From Streptomyces sp. CoH27 (GTDB lineage: Bacteria > Actinomycetota > Actinomycetes > Streptomycetales > Streptomycetaceae): a DNA stretch of 64,000 nt. How positions within the stretch are numbered: the stretch's first letter is position 1; each line of letters begins with the position of its first letter. The notes beneath the pieces are model-generated. The model worked only from the letters and a program-made list of their open reading frames with translations, did no database searches and was not told the origin of the DNA. This document shows positions 43,826 through 53,093 of the stretch, piece by piece. The stretch is from the NCBI RefSeq assembly GCF_020181035.1, contig NZ_JAIQYY010000003.1:331862-395861 (forward strand), in the 5' to 3' direction. The position numbers and the translations under genes are program-made.

Positions 43826-44953
43826 ATGAACATCTCCTCCAGCCAGGCGTCGAGCCGCCGCAGTCGGCGCACCGGAGTGGCCGCGATCGGCGTCAGTGTC
43901 TGCCTCGGTGCCACGCTCGCGGCCTGCGGTTCCTCGAACGGAAGCTCCTCTTCGTCCGCGTCGGGCGGCGGCGGCAAGGTGGGTGTGTCGCTGATCCTGA
44001 AGACGCTCACCAACCCCTACTTCGTGAGCATGGAGAAGGACGCCAAGACCCAGGCCGCCAAGGACAACGTGAGTCTCACGGTGGCCGCGGGCAACACCGA
44101 CGGCGACACCCAGACCCAGATCACCGCCATCGACAACGCCATATCCCGCGGCGACAAGGGCATCCTGATCACCACCAACGGCGACGCCGTGAACGCCGCC
44201 CTGAACCGGGCCAAGCAGGCCGGCCTCTTCGTGATCGCCCTGGACACCGCACCCAACCCGGCGAGCATCGCGAACATCACCTACGCCACCGACAACGAGC
44301 AGGCGGGCAAGCTCGACGGCCAGTACGCCGCGGCCGCCCTGAACGGCAAGCCCGCGGTCATCGCCATGCTCGACCTGTTCAACAACCAGGTCGTCTCCGT
44401 CGACATCAACCGCGACCACGGCTTCCTGGAGGGCATGGGCATCGACCCGGGCAGCAAGACCGAGAACGGCAAGGAAGCCAAGTCCGGCAAGTACACCGGC
44501 GGCAAGGGCGGAAGCTACATGGTCGCCTGCCACCAGCCCACCCAGGGTGCCATCGACGGCGGCCGCACCGCGATGGAGAACTGCCTGTCGGCCAACCCGG
44601 ACATCAACGTCGTCTACGCGATCAACGAACCCGCGGGCGAGGGCGCCTACAACGCGCTGAAGGCGGCCGGCAAGGAGAAGAACGTCGCGATCTACGCGAT
44701 CGACGGCAGCTGCGCCGGCCTGAAGAACCTCACCAGCGGCGAGTTCGCGGCCGATGCGGTGCAGTACCCGGGCAAGATGGCGGCCCTCGGCGTCGACTCG
44801 ATCGCCAAGCTGGCCCGCGGCGGCAGCAAGCCCAGTGTGACCGGCGGCAAGACCTTCTACGACACCGGCACCGCGCTCGCCGCAGCGAAGCCCCTCGGCG
44901 GCCTGACCGTCCAGTCCCCCTCGCAGGCCGCCTCCGCCTGCTGGGGCAACTGA
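43826..44953 (+). CDS. Sugar ABC transporter substrate-binding lipoprotein (RbsB/FrcB type)
   Basis: 375 residues, ATG 43826 with AAAGGGAAC ahead. Signal peptide ending in the lipobox GATLAACGS (Cys about residue 34), a Ser/Gly linker, then a two-lobed periplasmic-binding protein 1 fold: GVSLILKTLTNPYFVSMEKD, ITTNGDAVNAALNRAKQAG, VVYAINEPAGEGAYNALK. It catches a sugar outside the membrane for the permease and ATPase encoded next. Fructose is a reasonable guess from the FrcB-like build and adjacent kinase, but unproven. Confidence 0.92.
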   Translation: MNISSSQASSRRSRRTGVAAIGVSVCLGATLAACGSSNGSSSSSASGGGGKVGVSLILKTLTNPYFVSMEKDAKTQAAKDNVSLTVAAGNTDGDTQTQITAIDNAISRGDKGILITTNGDAVNAALNRAKQAGLFVIALDTAPNPASIANITYATDNEQAGKLDGQYAAAALNGKPAVIAMLDLFNNQVVSVDINRDHGFLEGMGIDPGSKTENGKEAKSGKYTGGKGGSYMVACHQPTQGAIDGGRTAMENCLSANPDINVVYAINEPAGEGAYNALKAAGKEKNVAIYAIDGSCAGLKNLTSGEFAADAVQYPGKMAALGVDSIAKLARGGSKPSVTGGKTFYDTGTALAAAKPLGGLTVQSPSQAASACWGN

Positions 44954-45003
44954 CACCCCGAGCGGGTGCGACCGCCCCTCGACCGGGCGACTGCCCCCGA
45001 GCC

Positions 45004-45048
45004 GGGTGCGGCGCCGGAAGCCACCGTGATGGCACCGGCGTCGCACCC
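45004..45048 (+). terminator. Partial terminator between binding-protein and permease genes
   Basis: GGGTGCGGCGCCGG and CCGGCGTCGCACCC form a 14-bp stem with one mismatch, in the 148-bp gap. Such a hairpin typically protects or terminates part of the mRNA, so that more binding protein than permease is made. Confidence 0.6.
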
Positions 45049-45101
45049 GCACCACACGAGCCCATGAGCCCGTACCAGGGAAGACACCGGAAGGACCCCC
45101 T

Positions 45102-46136
45102 GTGACCACCCACGTGGACCCTCAAGCCACACCGGCACCGGCGGAGGAGCTCCTCAACCGGCCCGCCACCCCCGCCCAGCGCATCCACTCGGTGCTGCAC
45201 CGCCAGCCCGCACTCAGCCCGGCGATCGTCCTGGTACTCGCCGCTGTGGTGTTCTCCCTGGTCAACGACCGCTTCTACGCGCTGCAGAACCTCTCGCTCG
45301 TCGTCCAGCAGGTGGCCGTCATCGGCTCACTGGCCGTCGGGCAGACGGTCATCATCCTCACCGCAGGCATCGACCTGTCCATCGGCGCGGTCATGGTGCT
45401 CGCCTCGCTGCTGATGTCGAAGCTCGTCGCGGACAACCACTGGCCGGGCGGGGTGGCCCTGCTCGCCGGGGCGGTCGTCGCCATCGCCGCGCAGGCTCTG
45501 AACGGGCTACTGGTCACCAAGATCAAGCTGCCGCCGTTCATCGTCACCCTCGGCACCCTGAGCATCTTCACCGCGGTCACCCTCATCTACGCCAAGGGCC
45601 AGACCATCGCCCTGCAACCGGGCAACATCCTGATGTGGACCGCCAACACGGTCTCCCTCGGGCAGCTGAACCTGACCAACGGCGTCCTGATCATGATCGC
45701 CTTGTACGCGGTGATCGGCTACGCCCTGCGCTACACCGCCTGGGGCCGGCACCTGTACGCCGTGGGCGACGACGTCGAGGCGGCCCGCCTGGCCGGCATC
45801 TCCGTCAACCGGGTGCTGCTCAGCGCCTACATGGTCGGCGGCTTCGCCATCGCCGTGGGCGCCTGGATCCTGGTCGGCCGCGTCGGCGGCGGCGACCCCA
45901 ACAGCGGCCTCAACGCCAACCTGCAGTCCATCACCGCGGTCGTCATCGGCGGCACCAGCCTGTTCGGCGGACGCGGCGTGGTGCTCGGCTCGCTGATCGG
46001 CGCGCTCATCGTCCAGGTCTTCGTCAACGGCCTCGCGCTGGCCGGCATCGACCCCAACTACCAAGTCCTCGCAGTCGGCATCCTGGTGATCGCGGCTGTC
46101 TCCGTCGACCAGTGGATCCGGAGTGTGAAGTCGTGA
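45102..46136 (+). CDS. Sugar ABC transporter permease (RbsC/FrcC type)
   Basis: 344 residues, GTG 45102 behind GGAAGGACCCCC. About 8-10 membrane spans, beginning LSPAIVLVLAAVVFSLVN. The family's GQTVIILTAGIDLSIGAVM and the cytoplasmic coupling segment AARLAGISVNRVLLSAYMV are present, and VVIGGTSLFGGRGVVLGSLI is the conserved late loop. Homodimer forming the sugar channel. Overlaps the ATPase gene by 4 bases. Confidence 0.93.
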   Translation: MTTHVDPQATPAPAEELLNRPATPAQRIHSVLHRQPALSPAIVLVLAAVVFSLVNDRFYALQNLSLVVQQVAVIGSLAVGQTVIILTAGIDLSIGAVMVLASLLMSKLVADNHWPGGVALLAGAVVAIAAQALNGLLVTKIKLPPFIVTLGTLSIFTAVTLIYAKGQTIALQPGNILMWTANTVSLGQLNLTNGVLIMIALYAVIGYALRYTAWGRHLYAVGDDVEAARLAGISVNRVLLSAYMVGGFAIAVGAWILVGRVGGGDPNSGLNANLQSITAVVIGGTSLFGGRGVVLGSLIGALIVQVFVNGLALAGIDPNYQVLAVGILVIAAVSVDQWIRSVKS

Positions 46137-46915
46137 CCACCGCCACCGCCCCCGTCCTCGAAGCCAAGGGCCTGGTCAAGCTCTTCGGCAAGGTCGTCGG
46201 CCTGAACGACGTCGACCTCACCCTCCACCCCGGCGAGGTCCTCGCCGTCATCGGCGACAACGGCGCCGGCAAGTCCACCCTGATCAAGTGCCTGTCCGGA
46301 GCCCTCGTCCCCGACCAGGGCAGCCTCTTCGTCAATGGCGAGGAGGTCCACTTCAAGCGGCCCCAGGACGCCCGCGAAGCCGGCATCGAGACCGTCTACC
46401 AGACCCTGGCCGTCGCTCCCGCGCTGGACATCGCCAGCAACCTGTTCCTCGCCCGCGAAGTCCGCCGCAAGGGCGTGCTGGGCTCGGTGTTCCGCATGCT
46501 CGACACCAGCGAGATGAAGCGTCAGGCCGCCGATCACATCAAGCGGCTCGGCATCGGCACCCTGCAGAACATCAACCAGGCCGTGGAAACCCTCTCCGGT
46601 GGCCAGCGGCAGTGCGTTGCCGTCGCCCGCACGGCAGCCTTCGGGGGCCGCGTCGTCATCCTCGACGAGCCGACCGCCGCCCTCGGCGTCCGCGAGACCG
46701 GGCAGGTCCTCAAACTCGTCCGCGACCTGCGCGACCAGGGCCTCGGCATCATCCTCATCAGCCACAACATGCCCAACGTCTTCGAGGTCGCCGACCGCAT
46801 CCACATCCAGCGACTCGGCGGCTGCGCGGGTGTCATCACCCCGCAGTCGCACTCCATGGAGGACGCGGTGGCCATCATGACGGGCGCGAAGAAGCTCGCC
46901 CCCGAAGCGAGCTGA
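46133..46915 (+). CDS. Sugar ABC transporter ATPase, single-domain (FrcA type)
   Basis: 260 residues, GTG 46133 inside GTGA of the permease stop. Walker A GDNGAGKSTL, Q-loop VYQTL, signature LSGGQRQ, Walker B VVILDEPTAAL and H-loop ISHNM are complete. Most ribose-type (CUT2) transporters have a double-length ATPase near 500 residues; this half-size form, acting as a dimer, is the FrcA exception. Drives import of the sugar caught by the upstream binding protein. Confidence 0.94.
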   Translation: MTTATAPVLEAKGLVKLFGKVVGLNDVDLTLHPGEVLAVIGDNGAGKSTLIKCLSGALVPDQGSLFVNGEEVHFKRPQDAREAGIETVYQTLAVAPALDIASNLFLAREVRRKGVLGSVFRMLDTSEMKRQAADHIKRLGIGTLQNINQAVETLSGGQRQCVAVARTAAFGGRVVILDEPTAALGVRETGQVLKLVRDLRDQGLGIILISHNMPNVFEVADRIHIQRLGGCAGVITPQSHSMEDAVAIMTGAKKLAPEAS

Positions 46916-46932
46916 AGGGAAGATTAGGGGAC

Positions 46933-47958
46933 ATGTCCGCCGAGTACCGGATCGCCGAGGACCGTCTCGGCGGCGAACCCACTCTTGTCGTCTCCGCGCC
47001 GGACGAATCGGCCCGCGCCGTCCTCGCCCTGCGCGGAGCGACGCTGCTGAGCTGGCAGGTCAGGCATGGGGAGACAGGCCGGCTGAAGGAGCTGACGGAC
47101 GGCTACCGCGACGAGAAGGAACTCCTCGCCCAGGACGGCGTACGCGCCGGCCTGATGGCTCCCTTCACCAACCGCATAGCCGACGGCCGCTACCGCTACG
47201 ACGGACACGACCACGACCTGCTCCCCGGCCACCACGCGGACCGCCTGATCTACCACGGCTTCGCTCGCGAGACACCGTTCGAACTCGTCCATGCCACCAC
47301 GACGGCCGACTCCGCCTGCCTGCTGCTGCGCACCACGGGCATCCGACCGGGCCGGTACCCGGGCTACCCGTTCGCCCTCGACCTCGAAGCCGAATTCACC
47401 GTCACGGCACGGGAGCTGAGCATCGAGGTCCGCGCGACGAACGTGGGCGACACCACCGCCCCCTACGCGGCGGGCTGGCACCCGTACTTCACCCTGTCGC
47501 AGTCCATCGGCGACCTGCTCCTGCACATCCCCGCCCACACCCTGATCCGCACCGACGCCTCCCTCATCCCCCTGCCCGGCGAGGACGCCCTGCTTCCCCT
47601 GGACGACTGCCCCGACATGGACTTCCGGGCACCGAAACGGCTGGGCGACGCGGTCATCGACGCCTGCTACGCGGACCTCAGCGGTTCCGGCAGCCGGTTC
47701 GAGACGGTGCTGACCGACACGGCGACCGGCGAGGAACTGCGGGTCTGGCAGTACGGCGGATACCTGCACGTCTTCACCGGAGACACCCTGGCCCGCGACC
47801 GGCGCGCCTCCATCGCACTCGAACCCGTCGAGACGATGACCAACGCCTTCAACCGCCCCGAACACGCCGCCCTCCTCGCCCTGGAACCCGGCCGAAGCCG
47901 CGCCTTCGGCTTCGGCGTCGTGTACGGCCGCATGAGCCGTGCGCCTGGAGATTCCTGA
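46933..47958 (+). CDS. Aldose 1-epimerase family protein
   Basis: 341 residues, ATG 46933 with GGGGAC close ahead. Galactose-mutarotase fold: Arg in TNRIADGRYRYDG, His in RLIYHGFARETPF, His in AAGWHPYFTL and catalytic Glu in LEPVETMTNAFN. It would interconvert alpha and beta anomers of the imported sugar before the kinase acts. Last gene of the binding protein-permease-ATPase-epimerase operon, 17 bases after the ATPase. No terminator is obvious; the next sequence is the mmpL stump. Confidence 0.9.
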   Translation: MSAEYRIAEDRLGGEPTLVVSAPDESARAVLALRGATLLSWQVRHGETGRLKELTDGYRDEKELLAQDGVRAGLMAPFTNRIADGRYRYDGHDHDLLPGHHADRLIYHGFARETPFELVHATTTADSACLLLRTTGIRPGRYPGYPFALDLEAEFTVTARELSIEVRATNVGDTTAPYAAGWHPYFTLSQSIGDLLLHIPAHTLIRTDASLIPLPGEDALLPLDDCPDMDFRAPKRLGDAVIDACYADLSGSGSRFETVLTDTATGEELRVWQYGGYLHVFTGDTLARDRRASIALEPVETMTNAFNRPEHAALLALEPGRSRAFGFGVVYGRMSRAPGDS

Positions 47959-47983
47959 GACGGTGGAACGGCTGAGTCCCCAG

Positions 47984-48175
47984 GCGGAACTCCTTCCCCA
48001 GCAGATCGATCGCTTTCCGGGACTGCGTGCCGGGAAGCGTGAAGTCGTCCGTCGCGGTGCCGGAGACACTGCCGGCACCTGTGCCGACAGCGGCCAGGAC
48101 GACGATCCATGCCATCAGGAAGAGCCGTCGTCGCCGGAAGACCGACCGGCCCGGACGGTGGAGGAAGGTGGCCAC
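47984..48175 (-). pseudogene. 5' stump of an MMPL-family transporter gene
   Basis: GTG 48175 with GGTGGGAGTAGC ahead opens 64 residues typical of an MMPL N-terminus: ATFLHRPGRSVFRRRRLFLM, first membrane helix AWIVVLAAVGTGAG, then TDDFTLPGTQSRKAIDLLGK. Similarity ends at about 47984, 26 bases before the epimerase stop. The other 650 or so residues are gone, so it cannot function. It marks the edge of a deletion or insertion next to the sugar module. The stretch 48176-48410 upstream has no gene. Confidence 0.75.
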
Positions 48176-48410
48176 GGAGCTACTCCCACCAGGAGAAGAG
48201 GGGCGGTACGAGAATCGGGGCCCGCTCGGCCCTGCGCCCACGCCATGAGCGGATCTCCACGCCTCCCGGCACCACGGGACCGAATCCGCCCAGGAACCGG
48301 TACCGCAGTACTGGTACGGCCTCCCTGCGGGGAACGCTCGGCTCGGGCATTCCTCCCCGGCTGTCCTCGCCGCACAGACCCGGCGGTTCACTCAGCGGTC
48401 GGACACGGTG

Positions 48411-49478
48411 TCAGCCGAGGTTGTTGCCCCACAGGGACCTGTCGGAGCTCTTGAGGCTGGGGACGCCGCCGTACGTGCCGCCGTCGGCGGTGACGAGCGG
48501 GGCGGAGAGCTGGTCTTCCAGAAGGCCGTCGCGGACCCGCACGATGGTGCTCTCGTGGTCGGTCTTGCCGGGCTTGAACGTCTTCCCGTCGATCGCGGCC
48601 TTCAGGTAGTACAGGGCGTACTTGGCGTAAAGGTCGACCGGCTGGGAGACGGTGGCGTCGATGGTGCCGGCGGAGATGTCCTTGAGTTCCCTGGGGACGC
48701 CGTCGTTGGAGACGACGAACACGTGTTTCTTGTCCTTCGGGCCGGTCAACAGCCCCTCCTGCCTGAGCACGTGGAGCGTGCCGGACAGGGCCAGGCTGGC
48801 CTGCATGTAGATGCCCTTGATGTCCGGGTGGGCTGTCAGGTCGGTCTGGAGCTTCTGCGCGGCGATGGCGCCGTCCCAGTTGGTGGCCTCGCCGAACACC
48901 TGGATGCGCGGGTAGTTCTTCTTCATGCAGTCGTTGAATCCGTCGGTGCGGTCACGGCCGTTGATCGACGCGAGGTCGCCCTGGAGCATCACGGCCTTGC
49001 CCTTGCCGCCCAGCTTGGTGCCCAGGTACCTGCATGCCTTCTCGCCGTAGGCGCGGTTGTCGGCACGGACCACCATGTAGACCTTGCCGGTGTCGGGGCG
49101 GGTGTCGATGGTGACAACCGGGATCTTCGCCGCCTGCAACTGTGCCAGGATCGGCGCGATGGCAAAGGTGCTCTGCGGGGCCATCGCGATGCCCTTGACG
49201 CCCTGGAGGATGAGTGTCTGCGCGTCGGCGGCGAGTTTGGCGACATCGTTCTGCGAGTTGGTGGTCTTGAGCGAGAGGCCGAGCTGCTTGGCGTACTCCG
49301 GCGTGTACTTGATGAACGCGCTCCAGAAGTCGGTGTCGGAGCGTGGGTAGTCGACGCCGACCAGCGGCTTGCCGCCGCTCGACGTGGCCGTGATGCCGGA
49401 GCCGCCGCTGCAGGCGTTGAGCAGCACCAGTGCGCAGAGGGCGGACGCAGTGGAGCAGAGGACGGATCTGAGCCTCAT
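48411..49478 (-). CDS. Sugar-binding lipoprotein (RbsB-like), last gene of the second ABC operon
   Basis: 355 residues, ATG 49478. Lipobox LLNACSGG with Cys near residue 23, then a two-lobed periplasmic-binding fold: GVDYPRSDTDFWSAFIKYTP, QGVKGIAMAPQSTFAI, VVTIDTRPD and FVVSNDGVPRELKDI. It is unlike the XylF-type protein encoded first in the same operon, so this transporter would have two binding proteins of different specificity. A 145-bp gap to the permease gene may hold a separate promoter. Confidence 0.9.
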   Translation of the reverse strand: MRLRSVLCSTASALCALVLLNACSGGSGITATSSGGKPLVGVDYPRSDTDFWSAFIKYTPEYAKQLGLSLKTTNSQNDVAKLAADAQTLILQGVKGIAMAPQSTFAIAPILAQLQAAKIPVVTIDTRPDTGKVYMVVRADNRAYGEKACRYLGTKLGGKGKAVMLQGDLASINGRDRTDGFNDCMKKNYPRIQVFGEATNWDGAIAAQKLQTDLTAHPDIKGIYMQASLALSGTLHVLRQEGLLTGPKDKKHVFVVSNDGVPRELKDISAGTIDATVSQPVDLYAKYALYYLKAAIDGKTFKPGKTDHESTIVRVRDGLLEDQLSAPLVTADGGTYGGVPSLKSSDRSLWGNNLG

Positions 49479-49623
49479 CGGTACTTCCTAGCGCCGGGTC
49501 CCGAAGCGCCTGCCGTCTACCCCTCGGAAGGGCCGGCTGTGCCTCTTTTTCCAACATACATGCGAAAAGGCTCCCCTCATGTCCAGGTCGCTGCGGGCCT
49601 CACCGACGCCGCCCGTGGACATG

Positions 49624-50886
49624 TCAGGCACGCCCGTGCGCCTGCTGCGTATGCCGGGACAGTGAGTCGATGACCACCGCGGCGAAGAGCACCCCGCCCG
49701 TGATCACCAGCTGGACGGCGGTGGGCGTGTCGGTGAGGGCCATGCCCGAGGCGATCGACTGGATGACCAGGATGCCGAGCACTGCGGACCAGGTCGTACC
49801 GCGGCCTCCGAACAGACTGGTGCCGCCGATGACGGCGGCGGCGACGGCGTTGAGCAGCAGGACGCCGGAGCCGGAGTTCTGGCTCACCGACGTGATGCGC
49901 GAGGCCAGGAACAGGCCGCCGGTCGCCGCCAGGGTGCCGGAGACCGCGAGCACGGCCGTCTGTACGCCGGTCACGCTGAGGCTGGCGCGACGGGCCGCCT
50001 CGATGCTGCTCCCCAGTGCGTAGACCTGCCGTCCGTAGGGCGTGCGCCGGAGCATGATGTCGAGGCCCGCCACCACCGTGAGGAAGATCAGCAGAGCCAG
50101 TGGCAGGCCCTGGAACTGGTTCAGCAGATAGGCGGAGGCGAACGCGATCACCGCCACTACTGCTGTGCGCACCCCGATGGTGTGCAGCGGGCGGTGTGGC
50201 ATGCCGACGGCCCTGCGGCGGCGCCTGTCCAGGTAGGAGGTGAGGAAGACCAGAGCTGTGGCGAGTGCCGCCACCGCGTAGGCGACGGCGGCGTTGGTGA
50301 AGTAGTAGCTGGTCAGGTGGGCGATGAGCCCGTTCTCGTCGAGGTTGACGGTGCCGCTGGTGCCGAGGATGGCGAGCATGAGGCCGTTCCACGTCAGCAG
50401 CCCGGCGAGGGTGACCACGAAGGCCGGCACCCGGGTCCTGGCGACGGAGTACCCCTGGACGGTTCCTGCCGCGGTGCCCGTCAGCACGGCGGCGATCAGG
50501 GCGAGCCACTCCGGCACGCCGTTGTTCACGTTGAGCACCGCGAAGACCGCGGCGGCGAGCCCGCTGATCGAGCCGACCGACAGGTCGAGTTCACCGAGCA
50601 GCAGCACGAAGACGATGCCGACCGCGATGAGGCCCGTGCCCACGATGTCCACGCTGAGGTTGGACAGGTTGCGGGGCGAGAGGAAGGTGGAGTTGATGCA
50701 CTGGAAGATGATCCAGACCGCGGCGAGGACGAGGGTGACGGGAAGGTAGCCCAGCTCACCGGCGCTCAGCCTGCGCCGCCGGACGGCGATCCAGCCCGCC
50801 ACGGCACGGGTGACGGCCCGCCCGGCGCGGCGCTGAGGGGCTTCCGTGGTGGCTGCCGCGGGATCGGCCCGCGTCTCGTCCGGCAT
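49624..50886 (-). CDS. Sugar ABC transporter permease (XylH type)
   Basis: About 420 residues. Three in-frame ATG/GTG codons crowd the ATPase stop; AAAGGG is best spaced for ATG 50886. A long cytoplasmic N-terminal tail is followed by about 12 membrane spans (LGYLPVTLVLAAVWIIF, GLIAVGIVFVLLLGELDLSV, LVFLTSYLDRRRR) and the conserved AVIGGTSLFGGRGTTWSAVL loop. Size and tail match XylH, the D-xylose permease, rather than RbsC. Co-translated with the ATPase gene ahead of it. Confidence 0.9.
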   Translation of the reverse strand: MPDETRADPAAATTEAPQRRAGRAVTRAVAGWIAVRRRRLSAGELGYLPVTLVLAAVWIIFQCINSTFLSPRNLSNLSVDIVGTGLIAVGIVFVLLLGELDLSVGSISGLAAAVFAVLNVNNGVPEWLALIAAVLTGTAAGTVQGYSVARTRVPAFVVTLAGLLTWNGLMLAILGTSGTVNLDENGLIAHLTSYYFTNAAVAYAVAALATALVFLTSYLDRRRRRAVGMPHRPLHTIGVRTAVVAVIAFASAYLLNQFQGLPLALLIFLTVVAGLDIMLRRTPYGRQVYALGSSIEAARRASLSVTGVQTAVLAVSGTLAATGGLFLASRITSVSQNSGSGVLLLNAVAAAVIGGTSLFGGRGTTWSAVLGILVIQSIASGMALTDTPTAVQLVITGGVLFAAVVIDSLSRHTQQAHGRA

Positions 50887-50900
50887 GTCACGCATCCCTT

Positions 50901-51680
50901 TCACCACTCGGCCTCGCGGTGGGCCGGCCGGCGGGGCGCATTGTCCGTGGCGCCCGTGATGGAGGAGACGATCTGCTCCTGGGAGGTGGTACTCACGTCG
51001 AAGAAGCCGTTGTTGCGGCCGAGCCGCAGCACGGCGGCCCGGTCCGCGAGGGCCTTCACATCGCCCATGTTGTGGCTGATGAGCAGGATTCCCAGGCCGT
51101 GGTCGCGGAGACGGTCGACGAGGTCGAGGACCTCGGTGGTCTGCTCGAACCCCAGCGCCGCGGTCGGTTCGTCCAGAAGAAGGACGCGCGGGTCGCCGAG
51201 AAGCGAGCGGGCGATGGCGACGGTCTGCCGCTGGCCGCTGGACAGTGACACCAGCGGACCGCGCAGATCGAGGACGCTGCGGGTCAGGCGCTCCAGCAGC
51301 TGCCTGGTGCGGCGCTCCATCTCCACCTCATCGAGGAAACCGAACCTGCGGATCTCCCGTCCGAGGAAGAGGTTGCCTACGACGTCGAGGTTTCCGCACA
51401 GCGCCAGGTCCTGGTAGACGGTGGAGATGCCGAGGTCCCGGGCTTCTTGGGGACGCCGTATGTGAACGGGCCGGCCCTCCCACTCGATGCTCCCCTTGTC
51501 CGCGGGAGCGACTCCGGAGATCACCTTGACCAGGGTGGACTTGCCGGCTCCGTTGTCGCCGAGCAGGGCGAGGACCTGGCCGGCGTGGATCTCCAGCTCG
51601 ATGTCCTGGAGGACCTCGACGACGCCGAAGCGCTTGCACACGCCGTGCAGGGCGAGCAAGGGAGGCGGCAAGAGAATCAT
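50901..51680 (-). CDS. Sugar ABC transporter ATPase, single domain
   Basis: 259 residues, ATG 51680. Walker A GDNGAGKSTL, Q-loop VYQDLAL, Walker B VLLLDEPTAAL and H-loop ISHNM are normal, but the signature reads LSSGQRQ instead of LSGGQ. The Ser substitution is tolerated in some ATPases. As in the neighbouring module this is the half-size FrcA form and not a double ATPase. Stop and permease start are next to each other; 36 bases separate it from the XylF-like gene. Confidence 0.93.
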   Translation of the reverse strand: MILLPPPLLALHGVCKRFGVVEVLQDIELEIHAGQVLALLGDNGAGKSTLVKVISGVAPADKGSIEWEGRPVHIRRPQEARDLGISTVYQDLALCGNLDVVGNLFLGREIRRFGFLDEVEMERRTRQLLERLTRSVLDLRGPLVSLSSGQRQTVAIARSLLGDPRVLLLDEPTAALGFEQTTEVLDLVDRLRDHGLGILLISHNMGDVKALADRAAVLRLGRNNGFFDVSTTSQEQIVSSITGATDNAPRRPAHREAEW

Positions 51681-51716
51681 CTCCTTCCCGGACCTGGGGT
51701 CGGCCGGTCCCGCCTG

Positions 51717-52805
51717 TCAGGTCAGCCCGGCCTTGTGGCAGTCGCCCGCGAGTGGCGGGGTGCAGATCTGTTCGAGCGTGTACACGCCCTCCTTCACCAA
51801 GGTGTTCTTGATGGTGGCAAGGGTCACGGGCACCGGGGTGAGCAGCACGGCCGGAACCTCCGCGCCGCTGCGGGTTTTCACCCGGCTGGTGGCCACCCCG
51901 TCGAGGCGCTGACCACGCGCGGCGGCCACGGCCATGGCGCCGCCGGCGGCAGCCTCGGGTCCGAACGGCTTGTAGACCGTCATGTACTGATCGCCGCCGA
52001 CAATGCGCCGTACGGCTGCGAGCTCGGCGTCCTGCCCGGTGACGGGCGGCAGCGGGCTGACCTTGTTGGCCTTGAGGGCGGCGATACTGCCGCCGGCGAG
52101 GCCGTCGTTGGCGGCGTAGACGCCGTTGATGCTGCCGGCGCCCAGGGCGGCGATGGCTCCGGACATGTTCCGGTTCGCCGCCTCCGCGCTCCACTGCGGT
52201 GTGTCGTACTCCTTGGCGATCTTCACCTTCCCCTGGAGTTCGGACAGTGCGCCCTGCTTGAACGACAGCGAGTTGGGGTCGCCGGGGTCGCCGTTCATCA
52301 TCACGATCCGGCCGTCGTGCGCCTTGGCGCCCATGGCCGTCAGCAGCGCCTTGCCCTGGAGCCTGCCGACCTCCTGGCCGTCGAAGGAGACGTAGCCCGA
52401 GATCGGGCCCTCGGCGAGGCGGTCGTAGGCGATGACCGGGATGTGTGCGGCAGCCGCTCTGTCGACCGAGGGGCGCATGGCCCTGGCGTCGACGGCCGTC
52501 AGCAAGATGGCACTGACCCCGTTGGCGATCGACGAGTCCATCTGTTCCTGCTGGATGGCCACGTCACCTTTGGCGTTGGCGTGCTCGATCGTGCAGTCGC
52601 CGCACAGCTGCCGGATCTTCTGCTCCAGCAGCGGCCTGTCCTGCGTCTCCCAGCGGGCGGTGGTGGAGTCGGGCAGCAGCACGCCGATCTTCAGCGCGCC
52701 CCCTGGGGCGGAGGTGTTCCCGGCACCCGATCCGCAGGCGGCGAGAGACACGGCCGTCGAGACCGCGGCCAGGGCAAGGGCGGTGTCCCGGACGCAGGCC
52801 TTCAT
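51717..52805 (-). CDS. XylF-like sugar-binding lipoprotein, copy 1
   Basis: 362 residues, ATG 52805 after GAGGGAGG. Signal peptide with lipobox AVSLAACGSG. The mature part follows XylF: GVLLPDSTTARWETQDRPLL, ANGVSAILLTAVDARAM, VIAYDRLAEGPISGYVSFDG, VMMNGDPGDPNSL and VTGQDAELAAVRRI. It is first in its ABC operon and divergent from the phosphatase/XylF-2 pair. The second XylF-like protein (55622) is clearly its paralogue, with YDRLADGPISGYVSFDG in common. Confidence 0.93.
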   Translation of the reverse strand: MKACVRDTALALAAVSTAVSLAACGSGAGNTSAPGGALKIGVLLPDSTTARWETQDRPLLEQKIRQLCGDCTIEHANAKGDVAIQQEQMDSSIANGVSAILLTAVDARAMRPSVDRAAAAHIPVIAYDRLAEGPISGYVSFDGQEVGRLQGKALLTAMGAKAHDGRIVMMNGDPGDPNSLSFKQGALSELQGKVKIAKEYDTPQWSAEAANRNMSGAIAALGAGSINGVYAANDGLAGGSIAALKANKVSPLPPVTGQDAELAAVRRIVGGDQYMTVYKPFGPEAAAGGAMAVAAARGQRLDGVATSRVKTRSGAEVPAVLLTPVPVTLATIKNTLVKEGVYTLEQICTPPLAGDCHKAGLT

Positions 52806-53093
52806 GCGCGAGGCCTCCCTCCTCCCTGAAGCCACGCGGCTGCAACCGCGGTGCGGCAGCATGGCCCACCGGGGCGAGGCGGGGTCTCGGCCCACACCCG
52901 CCCGGACCGAGCGAAAGCGGCAAAACGACCATGCCGTCAGTGTGACACCGGCCACGGTGAACTGCGAACCCGGTGCTGCGCAGCCGACATCACGTCGATC
53001 TGTCTGGTTCGTCCCTCTATGCGATTCTGGTAGGGGGAGTGCCCAAGCGGTAGCCGGTCGGCACCCCGGCACGGACGGGAGGTAGATGCGGAC

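Noticed and set aside
53032..53080. tRNA-like sequence (GGGGGAGTGCCCAAGCGG) before the phosphatase gene
   Set aside because: It resembles the acceptor and D-arm start of a class II tRNA, but there is no anticodon stem, T-arm or room for them before ATG 53094.
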